Shown: positions 19,520 through 28,962 of the stretch, in pieces | How positions within the stretch are numbered: the stretch's first letter is position 1 | Layout of the letters: every line of letters starts with the position of its first letter | DNA from: CAYLPJ01 sp964385465 | Lineage (GTDB): Bacteria; Planctomycetota; Phycisphaerae; SM23-33 | DNA: 49,679 bases | Direction: 5' to 3' | Assembly: GCA_964385465.1 (NCBI GenBank) | Contig: CAYLPJ010000051.1 | Location: 1-49,679, forward strand | The notes under the pieces: model-generated | The model's input: only the letters and a program-made list of their open reading frames with translations | Told to the model about the DNA's origin: nothing | The model's database searches: none | Position numbers and translations under genes: made by a program

Positions 19520-19593
19520 GCGGCGGAGAATTGCCTTTGCCCGACTTGACGCGAGCGGGCGGGGTGCGTACAAAGAAGAATTCTCCCCGCCGC
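19520..19593. promoter_or_regulatory. Inverted repeat bracketing the tig promoter (candidate operator)
   Basis: GCGGCGGAGAATT (19520-19532) is matched in inverse orientation by AATTCTCC-CC-GCCGC (19579-19593); the two arms are identical apart from a CC insertion. The -35 and -10 boxes of the trigger factor promoter lie exactly between the arms. It could be an operator for a dimeric repressor, or in RNA a terminator for azoR. It is not the CIRCE sequence. Confidence 0.5.
19546..19574 (+). promoter_or_regulatory. Promoter of the tig-clpP-clpP genes
   Basis: TTGACG (19546-19551), 17-base spacer, TACAAA (19569-19574). The boxes match 5 of 6 and 4 of 6 of the sigma-70 consensus with ideal spacing. 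The ATG of trigger factor is 123 bases further on, leaving a leader of about 115 bases. Confidence 0.6.
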
Positions 19594-19696
19594 CGGGGCC
19601 CGGCAGGCCGGTGCGGCGGGATGTACCTTGCGCCGCCGGGGGCCGGTCTCGGGGACCGGCCTGGACGCGGCGCGCATTCGGAAACGGAACGACGCG

Positions 19697-21238
19697 ATGG
19701 CTGACGACACGCAGGACCAGGACATCACCCCGCAGGACGACGCGGCCGCCGAGGCCGACGAGCAGACGACCGACACGCCGGAGACGCCGGCGGAGGCGGC
19801 GCCCGAGGAGTCGGCCGGGCCGACGAACATCGCCGCCGACGGCATGATCGCTCCGGCCGACGAGGAGATCGAGTACGGCGTGGACGTCTCGGACGCGGGC
19901 ACGCTGAAGAAGAAGGTCACCGTCACCGTGCCGGCCAAGGCCATCGACGCCAAGCGCGACGAGATGTTCGGCGAGCTGGCCAACACCGCCCAGGTGCCCG
20001 GCTTCCGCATCGGGCGGGCGCCGCGCCGGCTGATCGAGCGCCGCTTCGGCAAGGAGGTCGGCCAGGACGTGCGCAACGCCGTCCTCGGCGACTCGCTGGG
20101 CAAGGCGATCACGCAGTCGGGGCTGAGCGTGCTGGGCGAGCCGGACCTGGACATCGAGGCCATCGAGTTGCCCGAGGAGGGGGACCTGATCTACGACTTC
20201 GAGGTGGAGATCGCCCCGGACTTCGAGCTGCCCGAGCTGGAGGGCATCCCGCTGACCCGCCAGCCGTCGGAGGTCACCGACGAGCGCGTCGACAGCGTCA
20301 TCGACCGCGAGCGGATGCGGGACGTCGGCTACGAGAAGACCGACGAGCCCGCCGAGGAGCAGGACCAGATCGACGTGGTGGCCACCATCCGCGGGGAGGA
20401 CATCGACGAGCAGAAGTCCTCGGCGACGCTTCGCGTCGCGCCGGGGCAGGTCGAGGGCCTGCCGCTGGTGGACCTCGGCGAGAAGGTTGCCGGTCACAAG
20501 GCCGGCGAGAAGGTCGAGCTGACCGTCAAGGTTCCCGAGATGCACCCGAACGAGTCGTGGCGCGGCAAGGAGTTGACCGTCGAGCTGGACATCCAGGAGG
20601 TCCGCCGGCGCGTGCTTCCGGACGTGGACGACGAGTACGCCCGGAACCTCGGCTTCGAGTCGCTGGCGGAGATGCGCGAGGAAGTCGCCGAGATGCTCCG
20701 TTCCCGCGTCGAGCAGGAGGTTCAGCGCGATCTCCGCGATCAGATTCGCCGGTACCTCTTGGACAAGGTGGAGATGGACCTGCCCGAGGGCGTCGCCGCA
20801 CGCCACGCCGAGCGGGTGCTCCGCCGCCGGCTCGTCGAGCTGTACCAGATGGGCATGCCCCGCGAGCAGATCTCCGAGCACATGACCGAGATCCAGGCCA
20901 ACATCGCCGAGCAGTCGCAGAGCGAGCTGAAGCTGGCGTTCATCCTCCAGAAGGTTGCCGACGAGCTGGACGTCGACGTGACCGAGGAGGAGGTCAACGC
21001 CCGCATCGCGCAGATGGCCTCGGCCTACAACCGCCGGCCGGAGCGGCTCCGCCAGGAGCTCGAGAACGAGGGCGCCCTCGGGCAGGTGGCCACCTCGCTG
21101 ACCGAGGAGAAGGCCCTGGAGGCCCTGCTGGGCAAGGCCGCGGTGACCGAAGCGTCCGAGTCGGCCGACAGCGGGGAGGGGGGCGAAGGCCCCGAGGCGG
21201 CCGAGGGCAGCACCGACGCCGAATCCGAAGACGCCTAA
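19697..21238 (+). CDS. tig: Trigger factor (ribosome-associated chaperone / peptidyl-prolyl isomerase)
   Basis: A 513-residue protein. Residues 1-65 are an acidic, low-complexity extension not found in most trigger factors. The ribosome-binding domain follows with VPGFRIGRAPRRLIERRFG, the equivalent of the GFRxGxxP signature. The FKBP-type isomerase domain starts around DQIDVVATIRGEDIDE and includes KAGEKVELTVKVPEMHPNE. The C-terminal helical chaperone domain runs from about residue 315, and the end is again acidic (EGGEGPEAAEGSTDAESEDA). It binds nascent chains at the ribosome exit tunnel. The start at 19697 gives MADDTQDQ; upstream codons in frame run toward the promoter and lack a family match. 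It heads the clpP genes. Confidence 0.95.
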   Translation: MADDTQDQDITPQDDAAAEADEQTTDTPETPAEAAPEESAGPTNIAADGMIAPADEEIEYGVDVSDAGTLKKKVTVTVPAKAIDAKRDEMFGELANTAQVPGFRIGRAPRRLIERRFGKEVGQDVRNAVLGDSLGKAITQSGLSVLGEPDLDIEAIELPEEGDLIYDFEVEIAPDFELPELEGIPLTRQPSEVTDERVDSVIDRERMRDVGYEKTDEPAEEQDQIDVVATIRGEDIDEQKSSATLRVAPGQVEGLPLVDLGEKVAGHKAGEKVELTVKVPEMHPNESWRGKELTVELDIQEVRRRVLPDVDDEYARNLGFESLAEMREEVAEMLRSRVEQEVQRDLRDQIRRYLLDKVEMDLPEGVAARHAERVLRRRLVELYQMGMPREQISEHMTEIQANIAEQSQSELKLAFILQKVADELDVDVTEEEVNARIAQMASAYNRRPERLRQELENEGALGQVATSLTEEKALEALLGKAAVTEASESADSGEGGEGPEAAEGSTDAESEDA

Positions 21239-21256
21239 CCACCGGGAGTTCGTTTG

Positions 21257-21874
<618 letters not shown>

Positions 21875-21892
21875 CCGGCCGGGAATACCACC

Positions 21893-22531
21893 ATGCCACA
21901 CAGCCAGTACCGCATCCCCTACGTCATCGAGCAGGACGGGCGTGGCGAACGCGTCTTCGACATCTACAGCCGCCTGCTCCGCGACCGGATTATCTTCCTC
22001 GGCGGACCCGTCGACGACGACAGCGCCAACGTCATCGTCGCCCAACTGCTGTTCCTCAGCAACGAGAACCCCGATGCCGACATCAGCATCTACGTCAACT
22101 CGCCTGGCGGGAGCGTCTCGGCCGGGCTGGCCGTGCTCGATACCATGAGCTTCGTCCGCTGCGACGTGGCCACCTACTGCGTCGGGCTCGCGGCCTCGAT
22201 GGGCGCGCTGCTGCTCAGCGGCGGGACCAAGGGCAAGCGCTACGTCCTGCCCAACAGCCGCGTGCTGATCCACCAGCCGCTGATCCACGGCGTGGTGACC
22301 GGCCCGGCGACCGAGCTGGACATCGAGGCCCGCGAGATCATCCGCCTCCGCAAGCGGCTGTACGAGATCCTCTCGGAGAACACCGGGCAGGATATCGACC
22401 AGGTCGAGCGCGACTGCGACCGCAACAAGTGGCTGGACGCCGAGGAGGCCGTCGCCTACGGCTGCGTGGACACCATCCTCGAACGCATGCCCGAGGCCGA
22501 CGCGGGCGAAGGCAAGGGCGACAGGAAATGA
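21893..22531 (+). CDS. clpP: ATP-dependent Clp protease proteolytic subunit, paralogue 2
   Basis: A 212-residue ClpP with the triad Ser102 (GLAASMGALLLS), His127 (RVLIHQPL) and probably Asp176 (ERDCDRNKWLDAEEA). VNSPGGSVSAGLAVLDTM is conserved. It differs clearly from the neighbouring paralogue, so the two genes are old duplicates that may form a mixed ClpP1P2 barrel, as known for some other bacteria with paired clpP genes. It begins 18 bases after the first clpP stop and overlaps the following lipoprotein gene by four bases (ATGA at 22528), so it sits in the same transcript. Confidence 0.95.
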   Translation: MPHSQYRIPYVIEQDGRGERVFDIYSRLLRDRIIFLGGPVDDDSANVIVAQLLFLSNENPDADISIYVNSPGGSVSAGLAVLDTMSFVRCDVATYCVGLAASMGALLLSGGTKGKRYVLPNSRVLIHQPLIHGVVTGPATELDIEAREIIRLRKRLYEILSENTGQDIDQVERDCDRNKWLDAEEAVAYGCVDTILERMPEADAGEGKGDRK

Positions 22532-23151
22532 CTCGCCCGGCGGCGCGGGGCATCCCGGCGGCGGTGCTGATCGCGGCCCTCGCCGGTTGCGGGGACCCCG
22601 ACGCTCACGATCCGCACGTCGGCTTCCAACGCGACCGGGCGTACGAGCGCGTCCGACAACTCGAAAGCCAGAACGAACGTCTCCGCCGGGAACTCCGGGA
22701 CGCCAACGCCCGCATCGAGACCCTCTCCGCCCTCGGCGAGGATCGCCTGGAGAAGCTCAACCGCGTCCAGCGTGTCCGCTTCGGCTCGGGCACCGGCGGG
22801 GCCGACCTCGACGACGAGCCCGGCGACGAGCTCGTCAAGGTCGTCCTCGAACCCATCGACCAGGACGGCGCGGTCGTCAAGGCGGCCGGGAGCGTGAAGC
22901 TCCAGCTCTTCGACCTCGCCGCCGACCGCGAGCCGGGCAAGCTCGTCGCCGAGCTGTCCGCCGATCCCGACGCCGTCTCCGACGCCTGGGCCAGCGGTTT
23001 CCTCTCCCGCCAGTACGGCTTCAAGCTGCCCGTGGACGTGCCCGACCGCGACCGCGAGCTGACCCTCCGCGTCGAGTTCGTCGACTACCTCACCGGGCGG
23101 ACCTTCACGGCCCAGCAGGTCGTCACCCTCCGCGCCCCCGGCGGGGCGTAG
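22528..23151 (+). CDS. Coiled-coil lipoprotein of unknown function
   Basis: A 207-residue protein starting on the ATG that overlaps the clpP stop codon. A signal peptide ends in the lipobox LAGC (AVLIAALAGC, around residue 20), so the protein is probably lipid-anchored. Residues about 32-62 form a heptad-rich coiled coil (YERVRQLESQNERLRREL). Residues about 90-205 look like a beta-sandwich with VKVVLEPIDQDGAVVKAAG and a closing VDYLTGRTFTAQQVVTLRA. I do not recognise a characterised family. Co-translation with clpP is odd for an envelope lipoprotein and may only reflect gene packing. Confidence 0.8.
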   Translation: MTRPAARGIPAAVLIAALAGCGDPDAHDPHVGFQRDRAYERVRQLESQNERLRRELRDANARIETLSALGEDRLEKLNRVQRVRFGSGTGGADLDDEPGDELVKVVLEPIDQDGAVVKAAGSVKLQLFDLAADREPGKLVAELSADPDAVSDAWASGFLSRQYGFKLPVDVPDRDRELTLRVEFVDYLTGRTFTAQQVVTLRAPGGA

Positions 23152-23324
23152 CGCCCGGCGGCGGTCGCCTGTGCGGGCTCAGGCAAGTGATGTTGCGTTC
23201 CTGCCGGTCCCCGGCCCCGCCCGGCCGCGTCGGCCCGCATCGGCGATGCTACGGCACGCCTGCTTCGGCCGCCTTGCCAGAGGAGCCGCGTCCGGCACTG
23301 GAACCGCAACGAGCTTATCTGAGA

Positions 23325-23465
23325 TCAGCCCCTCTCGCTCCGCGCTGCCGGCACCAGCACGCGCAGCGCGCCGGGGAGGATGCGGTGCTCCAGCGGCGGG
23401 GCCATGCGGAGGACCTCGCCGTCGAGGTCCACGTCGATGGCGCGGGCGTTGGCCCCGCGGGCGGT
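23325..23465 (-). pseudogene. C-terminal remnant of a diacylglycerol/lipid kinase-like gene
   Basis: The minus strand reads ARAIDVDLDGEVLRMAPP followed by ILPGALRVLVPAA and a stop at 23325. This matches the closing strands of YegS/DagK-family lipid kinases, where a D-G-E turn is followed by VLPGALRVLVP. Upstream of about 23465 the frame turns into unrelated sequence, and the catalytic domain (GGDGT) is absent from the 450-base gap. It is best read as a decayed gene fragment. The rest of the gap, 23152-23324 and 23466-23607, holds no gene that I can support. Confidence 0.5.
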
Positions 23466-23607
23466 CAGGGCTCTCCTCGAAACCATTGTGCTGATCGCGG
23501 GACTGTTGTCCCCGTTCGGCCCTCGCGGCCAGGTGCCCCAACTCCTGCCGGGCGGGAAGCTCACGCCCTGCCACGATGCCCGCGTCCTCGCCGGGCAGGT
23601 GTCGTAG

Positions 23608-24660
23608 CTACCCGAACAGCGGGGAGCCGGTTCGCTTGCGGGAGCGTTTGAACATGGAGCTCTCGTCGGCGTGGGTCTTGATGCGGGGAAGCTGCATGGC
23701 GCTGCGGAGCTCGGTCAGGCGGGCGTGGACCTGGTCGGGGGTGTACTCGCCCTGCACCCCCGCGCCGGCGAGGCGGGCGTTGAGGTGGGCGGTGAAGGCA
23801 TCCAGCAGGTGGGGCTGGTCGTCCAGCGTCGCGGTCTCGACCGATTCCTCGGCGTAGAGGGCCTGGAGCTCGCGGACGTGGCCGGCCGGCCAGTCCAGGC
23901 CGCGCGACGCCGCCGGGCTGGCGGCCAGCGGCTCGACGGCATCCATCCGCTCGCGGATGCCCTTGACGTAGTCGGCCGAGAGCTCCGTGCCCAGCCAGCG
24001 GCGGGAGAGCTTCTTGGCGGCGGCGAGGGTCGTTCCGCTGCCGCCGAAGGGGTCGAAGACGAGGTCCCCGATGCCGCTGCACGCCCGGACGATGCGGAGC
24101 AGCACGCTCTCGGGCATCTGGCAGGGGTGCCAGCCCTCGCGCTCTCCGAAGGTCCCGCAGACGCGGGCGTCGAACCACGTGTCGTCGGGCAGCTTGCCCT
24201 TGGGGTTGGCCCGTTTGTCGCGGTACTCCCGCTGGCGGTCGGAGAAGACGCGCACCGCGTCGGCGTGGAAGGTGAACTCCCCCGGGTTCTTGACGAAGTA
24301 GAACAGGTGGGCGTGCGAGCGGCAGAACTTGCGTTTCGTGTTCTGCCCGAACGTGTAGTACCACATCACCCAGTTCCGCAGCGTCAGGCCCAGTTCCCGC
24401 CCGATCATCCGGACCTCCGCGGCGTACTCATCCCCGATGGCGACCCAGAACGTGCCCGTCGGCTCCAGGGCCCGGACGCACGCGCCCATCCAGTCGCGGG
24501 TCCAGGCGTGGTACTCGTCGTAGGCCTTGCGGTCCTCGTAGACGTCGTACTGGTAGCCGATGTTGAACGGCGGGTCGGCGAAGATCAGGTCGGCAAAGCC
24601 CTCCGGCTGCTTCGCCAGCCACGAGATACAGTCTTCGTTGACGATGCGGTCTGCTTCCAT
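23608..24660 (-). CDS. Site-specific DNA methyltransferase, beta class (orphan)
   Basis: A 350-residue enzyme with the catalytic motif IV DPPF at residues 29-32 and the AdoMet-binding FGGSGTT at about 206-211. This order (IV before I) defines beta-class amino-methyltransferases, which make N6-methyladenine or N4-methylcytosine. The region RNWVMWYYTFGQNTKRKFCRS matches this group. Residues about 240-350 form a C-terminal extension that may hold the target recognition part. No restriction endonuclease lies next to it, so it may be a solitary methylase or a decayed system. GGAGG lies eight bases before the ATG. Confidence 0.92.
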   Translation of the reverse strand: MEADRIVNEDCISWLAKQPEGFADLIFADPPFNIGYQYDVYEDRKAYDEYHAWTRDWMGACVRALEPTGTFWVAIGDEYAAEVRMIGRELGLTLRNWVMWYYTFGQNTKRKFCRSHAHLFYFVKNPGEFTFHADAVRVFSDRQREYRDKRANPKGKLPDDTWFDARVCGTFGEREGWHPCQMPESVLLRIVRACSGIGDLVFDPFGGSGTTLAAAKKLSRRWLGTELSADYVKGIRERMDAVEPLAASPAASRGLDWPAGHVRELQALYAEESVETATLDDQPHLLDAFTAHLNARLAGAGVQGEYTPDQVHARLTELRSAMQLPRIKTHADESSMFKRSRKRTGSPLFG

Positions 24661-24706
24661 GCGCTTGTCCTCCGACCTCCGTGCCCGGCCGCGGGGGGAA
24701 GGCCTC

Positions 24707-25861
24707 CTAGTCTGTCGTCGGCGCCGTTGTCGGGGCGGTCGTCGGCCGCGTGGCCGGCTGCGTGTCGGCCGGCTCGATGGCCTGGAAGCCGGCGGCGAGT
24801 TTGTCCATGAACGCCCCGGCGGCCTTGTGGTCCTTGCCGGGGGCGGTGAGGATCAGCAGGTAGATTCGCGGCGCGTCCTCTCCGGGGCGCTGGAGGCAGG
24901 CGGTGCGCTGGATGACGACCACGCTGGCCTGTCCGTTGTCGTCGCGCTGGGCGGCGGGGCTCGTCTGGGTCAGCACGAACTGGTGGGCCTTCAGCGTCCC
25001 GAGGGTGGTCGGGCCTTCGGAGGCGACCTCGATGGTCTGCTTCCGCTGGTGGGCGACCGAACGGGCGACGCCGAGATACTTCTTCGAGCACGCCTCGGCC
25101 GTGCGGGCCTCGCCGGCGGCCCGGCTGACGACCAGTTGGGCGACGGGCATGGGCTCGCCGCCGAGGAGGTAGTCCACCTGTCCGGTCTCCATGCCGACCT
25201 CTCCCTGCTCGGCGTACCAGCCGACCGGGGGGCGGATGGCGTAGCCCAGCTCGACGTCGCGCGTCGGCTCGCGGAACTCCGGATCGGCCGGCAGGGACGG
25301 GTGGCGGACCGTCGTCAGGCGGATGGACTTCAGCACCGCGCCGAGCGTGGGCAGCAGCTTGCCCTGGCGGTCGGCCGAGCAGACCACCGTCAGCAGGTAG
25401 CAGAGCCCGTACTCGCCCCCGGCGTCCTCCCGGAGGAAGTAGACCTGGGCGGCGGTGGACTGGACCCCGCGGAAGGTGTAGGTCATCGTGCAGGCCATGC
25501 CCTTGACTCCCGCCACGGAGATGGGCACGCGCTTGAGCACCTTGAGCTTGCGGACGGCGAGGTTGCGGCGGAGCTCGCGAAGCTTCGCGTCGGCGAACTC
25601 CTCCGCCGTCGCCTTGCCGGTCACCGGGAATGCCGACAGCGTCACCGACTGGACGGGCTTGCCGGCCTCCTCGATCACCGCGCGAAGCAGGTCGTACGGC
25701 GTCGTCAACGGGCGCGGCTTGAAGCCGGCGGGCACCGCGATGGCGATCCCCGCGCGGGGGATCTCCATCGGCGGATTCAGCCGCACCGCCGGGGCCGCCG
25801 CCGGGGCCGCGCTCAGCCACGCCGTCAGGACTGCGACCGTCCAAGCCATCGATCTCGCCAT
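24707..25861 (-). CDS. Secreted protein with two similar beta-rich domains, function unknown
   Basis: A 384-residue protein with a signal peptide (residues 1-23, AAPAAAPA). Residues about 30-190 and 205-360 appear to be two copies of one fold: each opens with a strand and a FKPRP or GWYAEQ turn, and each has a late strand before a helix with a K-S/A-G pattern (LLPTLGAVLKSIRL, AAGAFMDKLAAGFQAIE). The layout is like DcrB/PsbP-type domains, a tentative assignment. The C-terminus is a Thr/Pro repeat (TRPTTAPTTAPTTD). GAGGAG precedes the ATG by nine bases, and a TAGAAT -10-like box lies at 25933-25928. It is encoded just upstream of the DNA methyltransferase. Confidence 0.7.
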   Translation of the reverse strand: MARSMAWTVAVLTAWLSAAPAAAPAVRLNPPMEIPRAGIAIAVPAGFKPRPLTTPYDLLRAVIEEAGKPVQSVTLSAFPVTGKATAEEFADAKLRELRRNLAVRKLKVLKRVPISVAGVKGMACTMTYTFRGVQSTAAQVYFLREDAGGEYGLCYLLTVVCSADRQGKLLPTLGAVLKSIRLTTVRHPSLPADPEFREPTRDVELGYAIRPPVGWYAEQGEVGMETGQVDYLLGGEPMPVAQLVVSRAAGEARTAEACSKKYLGVARSVAHQRKQTIEVASEGPTTLGTLKAHQFVLTQTSPAAQRDDNGQASVVVIQRTACLQRPGEDAPRIYLLILTAPGKDHKAAGAFMDKLAAGFQAIEPADTQPATRPTTAPTTAPTTD

Positions 25862-26022
25862 GCCTGCCGCTCCTCTGCGCCGCGCCCGGACCGTCCAGCC
25901 GGGCCTGTTCTCACTGTTCGGGCGGCCATTCTACCAGAACCCCGTCGCCGCGTCGCCCGGCGAAATCCGCCGCGGCGCGCCCGCCGGCCGCCGGGATGGA
26001 AGACACCTCGTCGGCGGGCAGG

Positions 26023-27099
26023 TCAGTGGGGGATGAAGCCGAATTCGACCACGAGGACCACGTAGACCAGGTAGATCGCCAGCAGCAGCCCGCCCTGCCA
26101 TCTCCGGAACTGGCGCCCGCTGGCGTAGATGAACACCCGCAGCAGCACGAGCACGAGCATCATGAACGGCAGCAGGAGGATGAAGACTTCCCGCTCGATC
26201 GCCAGGGGCGTCGCGGCGGCCGAGACGCCCACGACGAACAGCACGTTGAGGATGTCCGCGCCGACGATGTTGCCCACCAGCAGGTCGGCGTGGCCCTTGA
26301 TCAAGGACGCGACGGCGGTGACCAGCTCCGGCAGGGAGGTCCCGAAGGCGACCAGCGTGGCCGCCAGGACGCTCTCGGGCACGCCGTACTTCAGGCACAG
26401 CGCCGAGGCCGAGCCGACCAGCACGTTCGAGCCGAGCACGACCAGCATGAGCCCGACGACCAGGACGGCGAGGTTCCACATCGAGCTGGTCAGCCTGGAC
26501 CGCGCAGGCTCCGACGGCGTCTTGACCTGCTCGATCTTCACGTCCGCCGGCAGCAGCTTCGGCTGGCCCCGCGCCCATCGCACCGACAGCCACATGTAGC
26601 CGGCCAGCAGCCCAACGAAGCCCACCCCAACCCAGCGCGGGATGGTCGCGCCGGCGAACCCGCCGGCGACGGCCGCGGCGATCAGAGCCACCGCCGTCAG
26701 CAGCACCCCGGAACCCAACTGGAGCCAGCCGTGGCGGTTGAGCACGTAGCGGTCGATCGGCAGGGGGCGGAGCAGGCAGCAGAGCCCGAAGATCAACGCC
26801 GTGTCGCAGATGATCGAGCCGATCCCGTTGCCCAGCGCCAGGCCGGGCTTGCCGGAGAACGCCGCCGTGACGGAGGTGAACGCCTCCGGCGAGGTCGTTC
26901 CGAGGCTTACGACGGTCGCGCCGATGATGACCTTGCTCATGCCCAGCACGGCCGCCAGCCGCACGGCCGACGACACGACCCGGTCGGCGCCGACGACGAG
27001 GACGGCGACGGCCCCCGCGACGAGCAGCCAGAGCAGGTAGGCCTGCGTATCGGCCAGGCCGTTGAACCAGGCATCCGGGATGAGGGCGGCGAGGATCAT
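26023..27099 (-). CDS. Calcium/sodium antiporter (CaCA family)
   Basis: A 358-residue integral membrane protein with about ten membrane segments. The two inverted alpha-repeats of the YrbG/CaCA family are visible: GATVVSLGTTSPEAFTSV with GNGIGSIICDTALI in the first half, and AATLVAFGTSLPELVTAV with GNIVGADILNVLFVVG in the second. The acidic residue in each G-T-S-x-P-E motif binds the cation; in the first repeat the motif is GTTSPE rather than GTSLPE. The protein exchanges Ca2+ for Na+ or H+ across the inner membrane. It lies in the same direction as recJ, with a 78-base gap. Confidence 0.92.
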   Translation of the reverse strand: MILAALIPDAWFNGLADTQAYLLWLLVAGAVAVLVVGADRVVSSAVRLAAVLGMSKVIIGATVVSLGTTSPEAFTSVTAAFSGKPGLALGNGIGSIICDTALIFGLCCLLRPLPIDRYVLNRHGWLQLGSGVLLTAVALIAAAVAGGFAGATIPRWVGVGFVGLLAGYMWLSVRWARGQPKLLPADVKIEQVKTPSEPARSRLTSSMWNLAVLVVGLMLVVLGSNVLVGSASALCLKYGVPESVLAATLVAFGTSLPELVTAVASLIKGHADLLVGNIVGADILNVLFVVGVSAAATPLAIEREVFILLLPFMMLVLVLLRVFIYASGRQFRRWQGGLLLAIYLVYVVLVVEFGFIPH

Positions 27100-27177
27100 G
27101 GGCGAGAGCTTACCCGCACGCTCCGCCCGGACGCAACCGCGGGGTGGCGCGGCCGGGCTCCGGTGCCTCCGGCGGGG

Positions 27178-28929
27178 TCATTCCCACCGGACGTCCTTGA
27201 GCTCCAGCTCTACGTTGGTCGTGCCTCGGAAGGTGTTCAGCTTGGGCGTGGCGGCGACATCCACGGTACGGATGCCCGTGAGGTGGTCGGCCAGGTCGCC
27301 CATGCCGAAGCCCACCGCGCGGATTCGCGGGCCCTCGTCCTGGCCCAGCAGCAGGCTTACCGTCCCGCCGCTTCGTCCCATGCGGCGCGGCGGGGCGATG
27401 ACGCGACAGCCCCGCACGGCCACCACCGGCCGGCGGTTGCCCTGCCCGAACGGCCCCATGCGCTCCAGGCGCTCGACGACGGGATAGCTCAGGGCGGCCA
27501 GGGACGTCTCGGCGTCGATGTCGAGGGCGGGGGTGAGGTGGTCTGCGTCGAGGTGCTCGCGTGCGTACTGCCCGATGGCCTCGGCGAACGGCTCGATGCG
27601 GTCGCGCTCGATTCGGATCCCCCCGGCCATGGCGTGCCCGCCGAAGCTCGTCAGGTGCTCGGCGCAGGCGGCCAGGGCGTCGCGCATGTGAAAGCCCGGG
27701 ATGCTTCGCCCCGAGCCCTGCCCGCCGTCGCCGTTGAAGGCTACGAGGATCGCCGGGCGCTTGAAGCGCTGGACCAGCCGCGAGGCCACGATCCCGATCA
27801 CCCCGCCATGCCAGTCCTCCGACGCCAGCACGAGGATGCGGTGGCCCGGGTCGTCCAGGCCGCGGGCGGTGACCATCTCCGCGGCCTCGGCGGCGATCGC
27901 CCGCTCGACCTTCTGCCGCTCGGTGTTCTGCTGGTTGAGGTACTCGGCGATCTCCCGGCACCGCTTGGCCGGGGCGTCGGTGAGCAGCTCGACGGCCAGG
28001 CGGGCGTGGCCCATCCGCCCGCAGGCGTTCAGCCGCGGGGCCAGCAGGAAGCCGACGTGATAGGCGTCGAGCTTCTCGCCGTCGAGCCCGGCCGCGTCGA
28101 TCAGCGCCCGCAGGCCCGGGTGCTCGGTGGCGGGCAGCCCGCGCAGGCCGTAGCAGGCCAGCGCGCGGTTCTCCCCCAGCAGGGGCACGACGTCGGCAAT
28201 GGTACCCAGGGCGGCCAGGCAGGTGGCGTCCATGAGGAACCGCCGCATGGGCTCGTCGACGCGGTCCCGGCCGCAGACCGCGCGGGCGAGTTGCCAGGCG
28301 ACCTTGAACGCCACGCCCGCGCCGGCAAGGTCCGGGTTCGGGTAGGCGCCGTCGCCCAGCCGCGGGTGGACCACCGCCGTCGCCGGCGGCAGGCGGTCCG
28401 GCAGGCCGTGATGGTCGGTGACGACCACGTCCGTCCCGGCCTCGACGGCGCGCGCGATCGGCCCGGCGGCCGAGACGCCGCAATCGACGGTCACGATCAG
28501 CTTCGCGCCGTCGGCGCAGATGCGGTCGACGGCTTCGACGTTGACGCCGTAGCCCTCGTCGAGGCGGTGGGGGACGTAGAACTCCGCGGCCGCGCCGAGC
28601 ATCTTCAGGCACGCGTGCAGGATCGCCACCCCGGTCATGCCGTCGACGTCGTAGTCGCCGTAGATGACGATCTTCTCGCCGTCGGCGACGGCCTTGGCGA
28701 TCCGCTCGGCCGCGGCGGTCGCGCCGGGCAGCAGGGCGGGATCGTGCAGGTCCGAGAGCTTCGGGTCGAGGAAGGCCCTCGCGGCCGTCGGGTCCGTCAG
28801 GCCGCGGTTGGTCAGGATGCGGGCGATCAGCGGCCCGGTCCTAAGCTCCCTCGCGAGGGTCTCGGCCTCGGGGTGCGGCGGGGCGATCCTCCATCGCAGC
28901 GCGTCGGGCGTCCATGCTCGCGTTGCCAT
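27178..28929 (-). CDS. recJ: Single-stranded-DNA-specific exonuclease RecJ
   Basis: A 583-residue 5'-3' exonuclease for recombination and mismatch repair. The DHH-family metal-binding motifs are in order: IYGDYDVDGMTG (about 89-100), TVDCGVSA, VVTDHHGLPD, RLNACGRMGHA, and the DHHA1 motif SFGGHAMAGG. The C-terminal OB-fold is present (GPFGQGNRRPVVAVRG). The ATG at 28929 is preceded by AGGAGAG; a Met nine codons earlier has no such site. A TAGAAT box overlaps the stop codon of the PQQ gene upstream, so recJ may have its own promoter in addition to read-through. Confidence 0.96.
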   Translation of the reverse strand: MATRAWTPDALRWRIAPPHPEAETLARELRTGPLIARILTNRGLTDPTAARAFLDPKLSDLHDPALLPGATAAAERIAKAVADGEKIVIYGDYDVDGMTGVAILHACLKMLGAAAEFYVPHRLDEGYGVNVEAVDRICADGAKLIVTVDCGVSAAGPIARAVEAGTDVVVTDHHGLPDRLPPATAVVHPRLGDGAYPNPDLAGAGVAFKVAWQLARAVCGRDRVDEPMRRFLMDATCLAALGTIADVVPLLGENRALACYGLRGLPATEHPGLRALIDAAGLDGEKLDAYHVGFLLAPRLNACGRMGHARLAVELLTDAPAKRCREIAEYLNQQNTERQKVERAIAAEAAEMVTARGLDDPGHRILVLASEDWHGGVIGIVASRLVQRFKRPAILVAFNGDGGQGSGRSIPGFHMRDALAACAEHLTSFGGHAMAGGIRIERDRIEPFAEAIGQYAREHLDADHLTPALDIDAETSLAALSYPVVERLERMGPFGQGNRRPVVAVRGCRVIAPPRRMGRSGGTVSLLLGQDEGPRIRAVGFGMGDLADHLTGIRTVDVAATPKLNTFRGTTNVELELKDVRWE

Positions 28930-28962
28930 CGTCTCTCCTATGCTCGTCCGTGGCATCGCATT

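Noticed and set aside
19520..19593. CIRCE heat-shock operator at the trigger factor promoter
   Set aside because: The arms do not contain TTAGCACTC/GAGTGCTAA and the spacing is far too long.
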